Shown here one piece after another: positions 32,411 through 46,300 of a stretch of DNA of 64,000 bases. Both the position numbers and the translations under genes were made by a program. The DNA comes from Aulostomus chinensis (taxonomy: Eukaryota > Chordata > Actinopteri > Syngnathiformes > Aulostomidae): contig JBBMOA010000001.1 of NCBI GenBank assembly GCA_037954235.1, positions 36,362,074 to 36,426,073 of the forward strand, given 5' to 3'. Within the stretch, counting starts at the first letter, position 1; each line of letters opens with the position of its first letter. The notes below the pieces were generated by a model. That model searched no databases. It had not been told where the DNA came from and saw nothing but the letters and a program-made list of their open reading frames with translations.

Positions 32411-33310
32411 CAGAAAAGAACATGAGTGCTCAGCTAAAAGTTCCTTTCTTCATGGTGACTGGTGTTTCTTAGTCTTAGACCACCAGGTTTCCAATGAGGT
32501 GTATCGGATACGTTGTTGTGTGCCGCTGAAATCCGTCCAATTCCGGCGTTGTTTCCTCATGAAATATGTTTGCCTTAAAGCTCATTAAAGTGTTGAACCA
32601 CAATATCGTTCACCATAACTGAGTCAACTTCAAGATAACCTACTTCTACATTCCAGTCCCGGCTGCTCCTGTTCTGCTGCAGTCCAGAAAACAACAACCC
32701 GATACAATTGGCGCTCCTTCCCACAGCTCCGGCCCGGATCCGCATGGTTCCGCTGACTGACTGTGAGACGCGCTCCCTCCAGGGTGGCACAGCCCGATGG
32801 GGGTCCTTATCTGGCACGGGGGCGTAAAACAGGTGCGACTGGAAAACCTGGTTTATTCTGCGTCGAGGGAACGCGTTGCTCTGCAATACACCGCCAAGCC
32901 GCTAGGGGGTGAGGCTTTGTCTTTATTGTTTACGGGCTCTTGTCGGATTCCTCGGTTTTCTTCCGGTCACAGACAACAATTGTTGGCCATTTGTCAGTCT
33001 TTGTAGTGCCGCGAAGAGGCGTTGTAGAGGTGGTCGTACTTGAGCACCTCCTCGATAATCCTTTCTTCAGCTTGGTCCATTTTTTCTTGGAGCTTTCACC
33101 ACAGAAACTTTGAAAATGGCGGTGTTGCTTTGCCGCGACTCAACCGGAAATAACGTTCTGAGCGGGACCAATCACAGTCCTCGACGTTGACGTCACCACG
33201 TGTCGACGCGATGCGTAAGCAGGATTTTTTGGAGGCGCGTTTCAGGCTACGGCGTACGGTCTGCGTCGACGGCGTAGGTACGAATACTACTCGACACAGA
33301 AGCATAAATC
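32411..33310. other. CpG-rich block, probable non-autonomous DNA element
   Basis: From about 32700, and especially at 33150-33300, CpG density is much higher than in the surroundings (for example CGACGTTGACGTCACCACGT and GCGTACGGTCTGCGTCGACG). The right edge, ending AAGCATAAATCAGGCTT, resembles ends of fish PIF/Harbinger-type non-autonomous elements. No paired terminal repeat was found and no ORF is recognised, so the class is uncertain. Confidence 0.4.
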
Positions 33311-33328
33311 AGGCTTAAATCAGGCTTT

Positions 33329-33740
33329 ATAGTCCAACAGGAAGTTAGCATGTCAGGGATGAGACACGCTTATCGTCCAACAGGAAGTTAGCATGTCATG
33401 GATGAGACACGCTTATCGTCCAACAGGAAGTTAGCATGTCAGGGATGAGACACGCTGATAGTCCAACAGGAAGTTAGCATGTCAGGGATGAGACACGCTT
33501 ATCGTCCAACAGGAAGTTAGCATGTCAGGGATGAGACACGCTTATCGTCCAACAGGAAGTTAGCATGTCAGGGATGAGACACGCTTATCGTCCAACAGGA
33601 AGTTAGCATGTCAGGGATGAGACACCCTGATAGTCCAACAGGAGGTTAGCATGTCAGGGATGAGACACGCTTATCGTCCAACAGGAAGTTAGCATGTCAG
33701 GGATGAGACACCCTGATAGTCCAACAGGAAGTTAGCATCT
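33329..33740 (+). repeat. 43-bp minisatellite, about 10 copies
   Basis: The core TCCAACAGGAAGTTAGCATG recurs every 43 bp from 33333 to 33720 without any indel, giving ten starts. Units differ only at a few places (CGCTTATCG versus CCCTGATAG). The sequence is unrelated to the long satellite despite the same period. Confidence 0.95.
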
Positions 33741-33937
33741 CCATGGTTCCCTTGACCAGAAGCCAGTGGGATCGTTCCATTCTGACATCTTGATTGACAT
33801 TTGTCCTTCTCTTAGCTAAATAGCTGGCAATCATTTGAAAAAAACCTTGATTTACTTTTTGTATTTTGATCTTCAGCTCATTTGCATACTTTTGTTAAAA
33901 TTCTCCCCTTTTTGTCTTTTTTTTCTGCTGTTTTTAG

Positions 33938-36900
33938 TCCACCTGGTGCCTAAAGACCAGTTCAGCATGGACTACGTTGAACCTTCAGTCCGCTGCATCA
34001 GCACCCATGGACGGTTCCCCCCTGACAGGAGGATTCTGGTGAGGAACATTAGTGGGACAGCGCTCTTGTTAGAACGGTTCTGATCCACCTCCCCCCCCCC
34101 CGTAGCTCCTCCTGTGTCCCCTCAGCGCTCTTGTTAGAACGGTTCTGATCCACCTTCCCTCCCCATGTAGCTCCTCCTGTGTCCCCTCAGTGCTCTTGTT
34201 AGAACGGTTCTGATCCACCTTCCCTCCCCCTGTAGCTCCTCCTGTGTCCCCTCAGCGCTCTTGTTAGAACAGTTCTGATCCACCTTCCCTCCCCCTGTAG
34301 CTCCTCCTCTGTCCCCTCAGCGCTCTTGTTAGAACGGTTCTGATCCACCTTCCCTTCCCCTGTAGCTCCTCCAGTGACCCCTCAGGCTCTTGTTAGAACA
34401 GTTCTGATCCACCTTCCCTCCCCCTGTAGCTCCTCCTGTGTCCCCTCAGGCTCTTGTTAGAACGGTTCTGATCCACCTTCCCTCCCCCTGTAGCTCCTCC
34501 TGTGTCCCCTCAGCGCTCTTGTTAGAACGGTTCTGATCCACCTTCCCTCCCCCTGTAGCTCCTCCTGTGTCCCCTCAGGCTCTTGTTAGAACGGTTCTGA
34601 TCCACCTTCCCTCCCCCTGTAGCTCCTCCTGTGTCCCCTCAGGCTCTTGTTAGAACGGTTCTGATCCACCTTCCCTCCCCCTGTAGCTCCTCCTGTGTCT
34701 CCTCAGCGCTCTTGTTAGAACGGTTCGGATCCACCTTCCCTCCCCCTGTAGCTCCTCCTGTGTCCCCTCAGCGCTCTTGTTAGAACGGTTCTGATCCACC
34801 TTCCCTCCCCCTGTAGCTCCTCCTGTGTCCCCTCAGCGCTCTTGTTAGAACAGTTCTGATCCACCTTCCCTTCCCCTGTAGCTCCTCCTGTGTCCCCTCA
34901 GCGCTCTTGTTGGAAGGGTTCTGATCCACCTTCCTTCCCCCTGTAGCTCCTCCAGTGTCCCCTCGGCGCTCTTGTTAGAACAGTTCTGATCCACCTTCCA
35001 TCCCCCTGTAGCTCCTCCTGTGTCCCCTCAGCGCTCTTGTGAGAACGGTTCTGATCCACCTTCCCTCCCCCTGTAGCTCCTCCTGTGTCCCCTCAGCGCT
35101 CTTGTGAGAATGGTTCTGATCCACCTTCCCTCCCCCTGTAGCTCCTCCTGTGTCCCCTCAGCGCTCTTGTTAGAAGGGTTCTGATCCACCTTCCCTCCCC
35201 CTGTAGCTCCTCCTGTGTCCCCTCACGTTTCCAAACTCCCTCCCACTGGCTGGTGCTGAAGGAGGGCCAGAGCTCCTCCTACAGGAGCCCATCCTGGCCT
35301 CCCCCGCTGCAGCTCCTCCACTGACCTCCCACCAGAGAGATGAGCCCCCTGGTTCAGAGGTGACAGACCACCTCTGGGAGCAGACAACAGAGACCACATC
35401 AGGCTGGACTCCGTGCAGGTACGGAGGCTGACGGCTGCTGAGTGAGTGAGTTTACGACGCTCCCACCACTGCTGCTGGATTGATTTAACACATCTGGAAT
35501 ATTTAGATTTATTCTGGGTCAACATCTGCATCTGTTGAAGTCCTCAGTTCCCATGCAGGTGGTGTTGTTCCAGATAAAAGGTCTCAATAACAGCATCACT
35601 CCAGATGAAACCATTCCAAAGAAGGCTAAGTGGAGCTGGCATATCAGCCCCCAATGGAAGCCTGCTGCTGCTGCCAAGCTCTCCATGTCATCATGGAAAA
35701 GTTGATTGTTCAACTCAATGTTTTTCCCATTGAGAGGAGATTTGTTGTTCCACCATGAAGTCTTTTCTTGTGATGAGTTTGTGTGTTGTAGTAGCATGAA
35801 GATATCTTGTTATCATGATCAACTCATCTGGCCTGGTGGAAGAACGCTGCTGTGTTTGGATTCAGACGAGTCAAATCTGAACCAGGGACTTGTAGTTTTA
35901 TCCTCGGTCTCTGGACTCATAAAATGGAGACCGGCCCAGTTTGACACTTTTGAACTCCTCCATGATGTTCAAATCTCATGACTGAGATTCGTGATTGGAA
36001 ACATCGGCGGTTCAGGAAAGAAAACATGTACCATTGAACATCGCTCTCATCCTTCTACTCAGAACGCTGCGGTGGACTCCACCGTGTCCAGGCTTTGGGC
36101 AGATACGTCTTCATCCTCCACCACCACCAGCCGCTCCACCCCACCCACCCTGTGCAGGTCTACATTACCAGGGTCGGATCTGGCAGGGTGGAGGATCTTT
36201 GATTCATCTTAGCTTTCCTGCTCCGGCTGTTTGAGAAACATTCAAATGGAGATGGTTGTTTGTGTCTTTCAGGCCACGCCAACGCCTCCTTCTGTCCCCA
36301 CGCTTACGGCTGCCGAAACGTGCCGGTGTCTGAAAACCAGATCATTCTGGATGTGCCGGACCACCAGGTCCTCCTCACCTGCAGGTTCCTGCAGGCAGAG
36401 CCCTGTGGTGGTAGGTTTCCTGCTCCTCTGCTGGACTGATACCCTCTCCCTTTCCCCACACGTATCTGCTGTTTTTACTCTGTGCCTCCTTCTCCTCTGT
36501 CAGGCCTGGACTTCTTCCTTCTGTCTCTCCAGGATTACGTCCTGGTGGTGCCTGAGAGCAGCTCCAGCTCCAGCTCCCTGAACCAAGAACCACTGGAGAA
36601 ATCTGACCACTTCATTAGCAACTGTGGCCTCAACAGCTTTCATGTCAAGTCAGTGTCTCCAAGCCTGAGTTGGTCCCTGTTCTGTATCCCTGAATGTTCT
36701 AGAGGAACTAAACTGGGCCTGACTGGGACGCTTCTGTCTGCTCAGATTTGGGTTGTGAATGCATTCAGATGTCATTTACAAGCATTGGAACTAAAGACCT
36801 GAGCCTCAAGAATATTTAGTTCTTGCTTTACTTTCTCTTGCAGGGTTTCATTTTGTGCTAATTTTCTTTTGAAGATCTTTGTTTTTTTGTTGTCCTTCCA

Positions 36901-37196
36901 TTTAGCAAGTTTGGCTAAGAACCTTTTCCCCACTAAACTAATTTTCCTAAAATGTCTCGCTAACGTTTCCTTTTTCTCTGTCGTCCCTCCTGTCCTTCGT
37001 CTCCATTCTGTCTCAGCTCAGCTGTGTCTCTTGGGCTCTCTTCACCAACAGCGCCCTGCCTTGTGCCTGCCATGAGGTTGGAGCTGAGAGTGACACCTGT
37101 GAGCCATTTGGTGGTCGGTGCCGCTGCAGGCCCCACGTGATTGGCCGAGACTGCTCCATGTGTGCCGCGGGCTGCTGGGGATTCCCCACTGCAGAC
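33938..37196 (+). pseudogene. lama5: Laminin alpha-5 gene fragment (six exon-like blocks)
   Basis: Exon-like blocks at 33938-34038, 35207-35418, 36063-36187, 36273-36410, 36533-36648 and 37022-37196 have AG/GT edges. In order they read like the region of laminin alpha-5, a basement-membrane heterotrimer chain, from the end of one module through an L4-type domain into a laminin EGF repeat. Examples: VPKDQFSMDYVEPSVRCIST; GPELLLQEPI; GRYVFILHHHQPLHPTHPVQ; HANASFCPHAYGCR; DYVLVVPE then [34 protein letters not shown] and [10 protein letters not shown]. Problems: a missing base near 36172 breaks the frame before GRIWQG, the fourth block loses frame before DYVLVV, and the EGF end reads GFPTAD where a Cys is expected. 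No other laminin exons lie in the window. A decayed duplicate is most likely; a real gene with base errors is possible. Confidence 0.75.
34061..35226 (+). repeat. 65-bp minisatellite filling a laminin intron, splice acceptor included
   Basis: About 18 tandem units of 65 bp (63 in some), starting CGCTCTTGTTAGAACGGTTC and ending in a pyrimidine tract, CTGTAG, then CTCCTCCTGTGTCCCCTCAG. The array begins 22 bases after the GT of the first laminin block and its last unit runs into the second block. Each unit therefore carries a branch-point-like TTCTGAT, a pyrimidine tract and an AG, plus about 20 bases matching the start of the following exon-like block. Confidence 0.92.
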
Positions 37197-37300
37197 GTGA
37201 GTGTCAGATTGGATGAATGATGAGTAATAAGGGCTTTTAATGATGAGTGAGAGGACGGACCAAACCAACCTGTCCAACCATCAGAGGACAGTTTGTTGTT

Positions 37301-40300
37301 CTAGTTTCAACTCTTACTACATTACTGTAAGCATCATTTCGAGGTTATTAGCAACTATCACTACATTACTGTTAGCATCATTTCGAGGTTATTAGCAACT
37401 ATCACTACATTACTGTTTGCATCATTTCGAGGTTATTAGCAACTCTTCCGACATCACTGTCGCATCATTTTGAGTTTATTATCATTTCTTACTACATCAC
37501 TGTCAGCATCATTTTTGAATTCATTAACAATTCTACCTACATAACTGTAGCATTATTTTGAGGTTTTTAGCAGCTCTTACTAAATTACTGTCATCATTTT
37601 GAGGTTATTAGCAGCTCTTACTAGATTACTTTTAGCATCATTTTGAGTTCATTAGCAATTCTTACGACATCACTGTTAGCATCATTTTGAGTTCATTAGG
37701 AATTCTTCCAACATCACTGTAGCATTATTTTGAGGTTATTAGCAACTCTTACTACATTACTGTCAGCATAATTTTTAGGTTACTCGCAACTTTCACTACA
37801 TTACTGTTAGCATCATTTTGAGTTCATTAGCAATTCTTCTGACATTACTGTCGCATTATTTTGAGGTTCGTAGCAACTCTTCCTACCTGACTGTCAGCAT
37901 CAATTTGAGGTTATTCGAAACTTTCACTCCATTACTGTTTGCATCATTTTGAGTTCATTAATGAGTTCATTAGCAATTCTTACGACATCACTAGCATTAT
38001 TTTGAGGTTATTAGCAATTCGCAGTACATCACTGTCGCATTATTTTGAGTTCATTCGCAGCTCTTACTACATTACTGTCAGCCTCATTTTTAGGTTACTC
38101 GCAACTCTAACCACATGACTTTCAGCATCACTTTGAGGTTACTCGCATCTTTCACGACATTACTGTTAGCATCATTTTAAGTTCATTAGCAATTCTTACG
38201 ACATCACTGTCCCATCATTTCAGATCATTAGCCATTCGTACTACATCACTGTCACATTATTTTGAGGTTCATAGTAACTCTTACTACATCACTAGCATTA
38301 TTTTAAGGTTATTAGCAGACTTACTACATTCCTGTCAGCATACTTTTGAGGTAATTAGCAGCTCTTACTAGATTACCGTCAACATCATTTTGAGTTCATT
38401 AGCAATTCTTACGACATCACTGTAGCATTATTTTGACGTTAGTAGCAACTCTGACTACATGACTGTCAGCATCATTTTGAGTTTATTAGCAATTCTTACG
38501 ACATCACTGTACCATCATTTACAGGTTAGTTTCAACTCTTCTTACATTACGGTCAGCATCATTTTGAGGTTCGTAGCAACTCTTAGTACATGACTGTCAG
38601 CATCACTTTGAGGTTATTCGAAACTTTCACTACATCACTGTCGCATCATTTTGAGATCATTAGCAATTCTTCCGACATCACTGTCGCATTATTTTGAGGT
38701 TATCAGCAGCTCTTACTACATTACTGTCAGCATCATTTTTAGGTTACTCGCAACTTTCACTACATTACTGTTAGCATCATTTTGAGTTCATTAGCAATTC
38801 TTACTACATCACTGTCGCATCATTTTGAGATCATTAGCAATTCTTCTGACATCACTGTCACATCATTTTGAAGTTCGTAGGAATTCTTACTACATTACTG
38901 TTGCATTATTTGAAGGTTCGTAGCAACTCTTCCTACATGACTGTCAGTACACTTTGAGTTCATTGGCAACTTTCACTACATTACTGTTAGCATCATTTTG
39001 AGTTCATTAGCAATTCTTACTCCATCACTGTCGCATCATTTTGATATCATTAGCAATTCTTACGACATCACTGTAGCATTATTTTGAGGTTATTAGCAAC
39101 TCTTACTACATTACTGTCAGCATCATTTTTAGGTTACTCGCAACTCTTACAACATGACTGTCAGCATCACTTTGAGGTTGTTCGAAACTTTCACTACATT
39201 ACTTTTAGCATCATTTTGAGTTCATTGGCAATTTTTACTCTATCACTGTCGCATCATTTTGAGGTTAGTTTCAATTCTTCTTACATTACCGTCAACATCA
39301 TTTTGAGTTCATTAGCAATTCTTACGACATCACTGTCAGCATCATTTTTGATTTAATTAACAATTCTTCATACATCACTGTAGCATTATTTTGAGGTTAA
39401 TAGCAGACTTACTACATTCCTGTCAGACTCATTTTGAGGTTATGAGCAGGTCTTACTAGATTACTGTCAGCATCATTTTTAGGTTTTTAGCAGCTCTTAT
39501 TAGATTACCATCAACATCATTTTGAGGTAATTAGCAATTCTTACGACATCACTGTCGCATCATTTTGAGATCATTAGCAATTCTTACGACATCACTGTCA
39601 GCATCATTTTTAGGTCACTCGCAACTCAAACCACATGACTGTCAGCATCACTTTGAGGTTATTCGAAACTTTCACTTCCATACTGTTAGCATCATTTTGA
39701 GTTCATTTGCAATTCTTACAAAAATCACTGTCGCATTATTTGGAGGTTCGTAGCAACTCTTACTACATGACTGTCAGCATCACTTTGAGATTTTTCGAAA
39801 CACTTACTACATTACTGTAAGCATCACTGAGTTGATTAGCAACTATCACTACATTACTGTTAGCATCATTTTGAGGTTATCTGAAACTTTCACTACATTA
39901 CTGTTAGCATCATTTTGAGTTCATTTGCAATTCTTGCGACATCACTGTCAGCATCATTTTTAGGTTACTCGAAACTTTAACCACATGACTGTCAGCATCA
40001 CTTTGAGGTTATTCAAAACTTTCACTACATTACTGTTAGCATCATTTTGAGTTCATTAGCAATTCTTACTCCATCACTGTTGCATCATTTTGATATCATT
40101 AGCAATTCTTCTGACATCACTTTCGCATTATTTTGAGGTTATTAGCAACTCTTACTACATTACTGTCAGCATCATTTTAAGTTACTCGCAACTCTAACCA
40201 CATGACTGTCATCATCACTTTGAAGTTATTCGAAACTTTCACTTCCATACTGTTAGCATCATTTTGAGTTCATTTGCAATTCTTACAAAAATCACTGTCG

Positions 40301-43300
40301 CATTATTTGGAGGTTCGTAGCAACTCTTAGTACATGACTGTCAGCATCACTTTGAGGTTATTCGAAACTGTCACTACATTACAGTTCGCATCATTTTGAG
40401 TACATTACAATTCTTACTACGACACTGTCGCATCATTTTGAGTTCATTAGCAATTCTTACGACATCACTGTCGCATCATGTTGAGATCATTACCGATTCT
40501 TCTGACATCACTCTCGCATTATTTTGAGGTTCCTAGCAACTCTTACTACATTACTGTTGCATTATTTTAAGGTTCGTAGCAACTCTTACTACATTACTGT
40601 CAGCATCACTTTGAGGTTGTTCAAAACACTTACTACATTACTGTTAGCATCATTTTGAGTTCAATAGCAATTCTTACGACATTACTGTCCCATCAGTTTG
40701 AGATCATTAACAATTCTTTTGACATCACTGTCGCATTACTTTGAGGTTCGAAGCAACTCTTACTACTTTACTGTTGCATTATTTTAAGGTTCGTAGCAAC
40801 CCTTACTACATGACTGTCATAATCACTTTGAGGTCGTTCGGAACACTTACTACATTACTGTAAGCATCACTTTGAGTTTATTAGCAACTATCACTACATT
40901 ACTTTTAGCATCATTTTGAGGTTACTAGCAACTCTTACAACATGACTGTCTGTAAGCATCACTGAGTTTATTAGCAACTATTACTATGTTACTGTTAGCA
41001 TCGTTTTGAGTTCATTAGCAATTCTTACTAAATAACTGTCGCATCATTTTGAGATCTTTAGCAATTCTTCTGACATCACTGTCGCATTATTTTTAGGTTC
41101 ATAGTTTCGTAGCAACTCTTACTACATTTCTGTTGCAATATTTAAAGGTTCGTAGCAACTCTTACTACATTACTGTCAGCATCACTTTGAGTTTATTAGC
41201 AACTATCACTACATTACTGTTGGCATCATTTTGAGTTTATGAGCAATTCATTGACAAGAGGTTAGTAGCAACTCTTACTACATGACTGTCGGCATCACTT
41301 TGAGGTTGTTCGAAACACTTACTAAATTACTGTAAGCATCACTGAGTTTATAGCAACTATCACTACATTACTGTTAGCATCATTTTGAGATCATTAACAA
41401 TTCTTTTGACATCACTGTCGCATTACTTTGAGGTTCGAAGCAACTCTTACTACTTTACTGTTGCATTATTTTAAGGTTCGTAGCAACCCTTACTACATGA
41501 CTGTCATAATGACTTTGAGGTTGTTCGAAACTCTTACTACATTACTGTCAGCATCACTTTGAGTTTATTAGCAACTATCACTTCATTACTGTTAGCATCA
41601 TTTTGAGGTTAGTAGCATCTCTTACTACATGACTGTCAACATCACTTTGAGGTTGTTCGAAACACTTACTACATTACTGTAAGCATCACTGAGTTTATTA
41701 GCAACTATCACTACGTTACTGTCAGCATCGTTTTGAGTTCAATAGCAATTCTTACGACATCACTGTCAGCATCATTTTTAATTTACTCGCAACTCTTACT
41801 ACATTACTGTCAGCATCACTTTGAGTTTATTCGCAACTATCACTACATTACTGTGAGCATCATTTTGAGTTTATTAGCAATTCTTACGACATCACTGTCC
41901 CTTCAGTTTGAGATCATTAACAATTCTTTTGACATCACTGTCGCATTACTTTGAGGTTCGAAGAAACTCTTACTACTTCACTGTTGCATTATTTTAAGGT
42001 TCGTAGCAACCCTTACTACATGACTGTCATAATCTCTTTGAGGTTGTTTGAAACACTTACTACATTACTGTAAGCATCACTTTGAGTTTATTTGAAACTA
42101 TCACTACATTACTGTTAGCATCATTTTGAGGTTAGTAGCAACTCTTACTACATGACTGTCAGCATCACTTTCAGGTTGTTCGAAACACTTACTACATGAC
42201 TGTAAGCATCACTGAGTTGATTAGCAACGATCACTACATTACTGTTAGCATCATTTTGAGTTCATTAGCAATTTTTACTAAATCACTGTCGCATCATTTT
42301 GAGATCTTTAGCAATTCTTTTGACATCACTGTCGCATTATTTTGAGGTTCGTAGCAACTCTTCGTACATTACTGTCAGCATCACTGAGTTCATTAGCAAC
42401 TATCACTACATTACTGTTAGCATCATTTTGAGATCATTAGCAATTCTTTCGACATCACTGTCGCATTATTTTGAGGTTCGTAGCAACTCTTACTACGTGA
42501 CTGTCAGCATCACTTTGAGGTTATTCGAAACGTTCACTCCATTAATGTTCGCATCATTTTGAATTCATTAGCAATTCTTACTACATCAGTGTCACATCAT
42601 TTCGAGATCATTAGCAATTCTTCCGACATCACTTTCGCATTATTTTGAGGTTCGTAGCAACTCTTACTACATGACTGTCACCGTCACATTGAGGTTATAC
42701 GAAACTTTCACTACATTACTCTCAGCATCATTTTGAGTTCATTAGTTATTCTTACTACATCACTGTAGCATCATTTTGAGTTCATTAGCAATTCTTACGA
42801 CATCACTTTCAGCATCATTTTTATTTACTCTCAACTCAAACCACATGACTGTCAGCATCACTTTGAGGTTATTCGAAACTTTCACTCCATTACTGTAAGC
42901 ATCATTTTGAGTTCATTAGCAATTCTTACTACATCACTGTCGCATCATTTTTAGATCATTAGCAATTCTTCTGACATCACTGTCACATTATTTTGAGGTT
43001 CGTAGCAACTCTTACTACTTTATTGTTGCAGTATTGAAAGGTTCGTAGCAACTATCACGACATTACTGTTAGCATCATTTTGAGTTTATTAGCAATTCTT
43101 ACGACATCACTGTAGCATTAAATTGAGTTCATTAACAACTCTTACTACGTGACTGTCAGCATCACTTTGAAGTTGTTCGAAACACTTACTACATGATTGT
43201 CAGCATCACTTTGAGGTTGTTCGAAACTCTTACTACATTAGTGTAAGCATCACTGAGTTTATTAGCAACTATCACTACATTACTGTTAGCATCATCTTGA

Positions 43301-46300
43301 GTTCATTAGCAATTCTCACGACATCACTGTCCCATCAGTTTGAGATCATTACCCATTCTTCTGACATCACTGTCGCATTATTTTGAGGTTCGAAGCAACT
43401 CTTACTACTTTACTGTTGCATTTTTTAAGGTTCATAGCAACCATTACTACATGACTGTCAGCATCACTTTGAGGTTGTTCGAAACTCTTACTACATTACT
43501 GTAAGCATCACTGAGTTTATTTGCAACTATCACTACATTACTTTTAGCATCATTTTGAGGTTAGAAGCAACTGTTACTACATGACTGTCAACATCACTTT
43601 GAGGTTGTTCGAAACACTTACTACATTACTTTTAGCATCATTTTGAGTTCATGAGCAATTCTTACTGAATCCCCGTCGCATCATTTTGAGATCTTTAGCA
43701 ATTCTTCCGACATCACTGTCGCAATATTTTGAGGTTCGTAGCAACTCTTACTACATGACTGTCAGCATCACTTTGAGGTTGTTCGAAACACTTACTACAT
43801 TACTGTAAGCATCACTGACTTGATCAGCAACTATCACGACATTGCTGTTAGCATCATTTTGAGTTCATTTGCAATTCTTCCGACATCACTGTCGCAATAT
43901 TTTGAGGTTCGGAGCAACTTTTACTGCATTACTGTCGCATTATTTTGAGGTTCGTAGCAACTCTTAGTACATGACTGTCAGCATCACTTTGAGGTTATTC
44001 GAAACGTTCACTCCATTACTGTTAGCATCATTTTGAGTACATTAGCAATTCTTACTAAATCACTGTCGCATCATTTTGAGATCTTTAGCAATTCTTCCGA
44101 CATCACTGTCGCAATATTTTGAGGTTCGTAGCAACTTTTACTACATTACTGTTGCATTATTTTGAGGTTCGTAGCAACTCTTACTACATGACTGTCAGCA
44201 TCACTTTGAGGTTGTTCGAAACACTTACTTCATTACTGTCAGCATCACTGAGTTGATTAGCAACTATCACTACATTACTGTTAGCATCACTGAGTTTATT
44301 AGCATCTATCACTACGTTACTGTTAGCATCGTTTTGAGTTCAGTAGCAATTCTTACGACATCACTTTCAGCATCATTTTTTATTTACTCGCAACTCAAAC
44401 CTCATGACTGTCAGCATCACTTTGAGGTTATTCGAAACTTTCACTCCATTACTGTTAGCATCATTTTGAGTTCATTAGCAATTCTTACTACATCACTGTC
44501 GCATCATTTTGAGATCATAGCAATTCTTCTGACATCACTGTCACATTATTTTGAGGTTCGTAGCAACTCTTACTACTTTATTGTTGCAGTATTTAAAGGT
44601 TCGTAGCAACTCTTACGACATTACTGTCAGCATCACTTTGAGTTTATTAGCAACTATCACTACATTACTGTTAGCATCATTTTGAGTTTATGAGCAATTC
44701 TTACTAAATCACTGTCGCATCATTTTGAGATCTTTAGCAATTCTTCTCACATCACTGTCGCATTATTTTGAGGTTCGTAGCAGCTCTTCCTACATGACTT
44801 TCACCATCACTTTGAGGTTATTCGAAACACTTACTATATTACTTTAAGCATCACTGAGTTGATTAGCAACTACCACGACATTACTGTTAGCATCATTTTG
44901 AGTTCATTAGCAATTCTTCCGAAAACACTGTCGCAATATTTTGAGGTTCGTAGCAACTTTTACTACATTACTGTCGCATTATTTTGAGGTTCGTAGCAAC
45001 ACTTACTACATGACTGTCAGCATCACTTTGAGGTTATTCGAAAGTTTCACTCCATTACTGTTAGCATCATTTTGATTTCATTTGCAATTCTTACTACATC
45101 ACTGTCGCATCATTTTGAGATCATTAGCAATTCTTCCGACATCACTGTCGCAATATTTTTAGGTTCGTAGCAACTTTTACTACATCACTGTCCCATCAGT
45201 TTGAGATCATTACCCATTCTTCTGACATCACTGTCGCATTATTTTGAGGTTCGAAGCAACTCTTACTACTTTACTGTTGCATTTTTTAAGGTTCATAGCA
45301 ACCATTACTACATGACTGTCAGCATCACTTTGAGGTTGTTCGAAACTCTTACTACATTACTGTAAGCATCACTGAGTTCATTTGCAACTATCACTACATT
45401 ACTTTTAGCATCGTTTTGAGGTTAGAAGCAACTGTTACTACATGACTGTCAACATCACTTTGAGGTTGTTCGAAACACTTACTACATTACTTTTAGCATC
45501 ATTTTGAGTTCATGAGCAATTCTTACTGAATCCCCGTCGCATCATTTTGAGATCTTTAGCAATTCTTCCGACATCACTGTCGCAATATTTTGAGGTTCGT
45601 AGCAACTCTTACTACATGACTGTCAGCATCACTTTGAGGTTGTTCGAAACACTTACTACATTACTGTAAGCATCACTGACTTGATCAGCAACTATCACTA
45701 CATTGCTGTTAGCATCATTTTGAGTTCATTTGCAATTCTTCCGACATCACTGTCGCAATATTTTGAGGTTCGTAGCAACTCTTCCTGCATGACTGTCAGA
45801 ATCACTTTGAGGTTTTTCGAAACACTTACTACATTACTGTCAGCATCACTTTGAGTTCATTAGCAACTATCACTACATTACTGTTAGCATCATTTTGAGT
45901 TCATTAGCAATTCTTCCGACATCACTGTCGCATCATTTTGAGATCATTAGCAATTCTTCCGACATCACTGTCGCATTATTTTGAGGATCGTAGCAACTCT
46001 TAGTACATGACTGTCAGCATCACTTTGAGGTTATTCGAAACGTTCACTCCATTACTGTTAGCATCATTTTGAGTTCATTAGCAATTCTTCCTGAATCACT
46101 GTCGCATCATTTTGAGATCTTTAGCAATTCTTCTGACATCACTGTCGCATTATTTTGAGGTTCGTAGCAACTCTTACTACATGACTGTCACCATCACTTT
46201 GAGCTTATTCGAAAGTTTAACTCCATTACTGTTAGCATCATTTTGAGTTCATTAGCAAGTCTTACTTAATCACTGTCGCATCATTTTGAGATCTTTAGCA

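Noticed and set aside
33329..33740. 43-bp minisatellite as an outlying piece of the main satellite
   Set aside because: Apart from a shared GTTAGCAT word the sequences do not align; only the period agrees.
30829..37300. Idea that the two satellite arms are exact mirror copies of one another
   Set aside because: The inner edges differ in subtype, marker duplications (820, 606, 594 bp) are not shared between arms, and indel steps differ.
44253..44606. 117-aa ORF in the satellite (and similar ORFs of 60-90 aa in all arrays) rich in ITVS, HHFE and LAIL repeats
   Set aside because: They are translations of 43/44-bp monomers. The period is not a multiple of three, frames change from unit to unit, and ORFs stop wherever a 43/44 order changes. 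No start or splice context is conserved.
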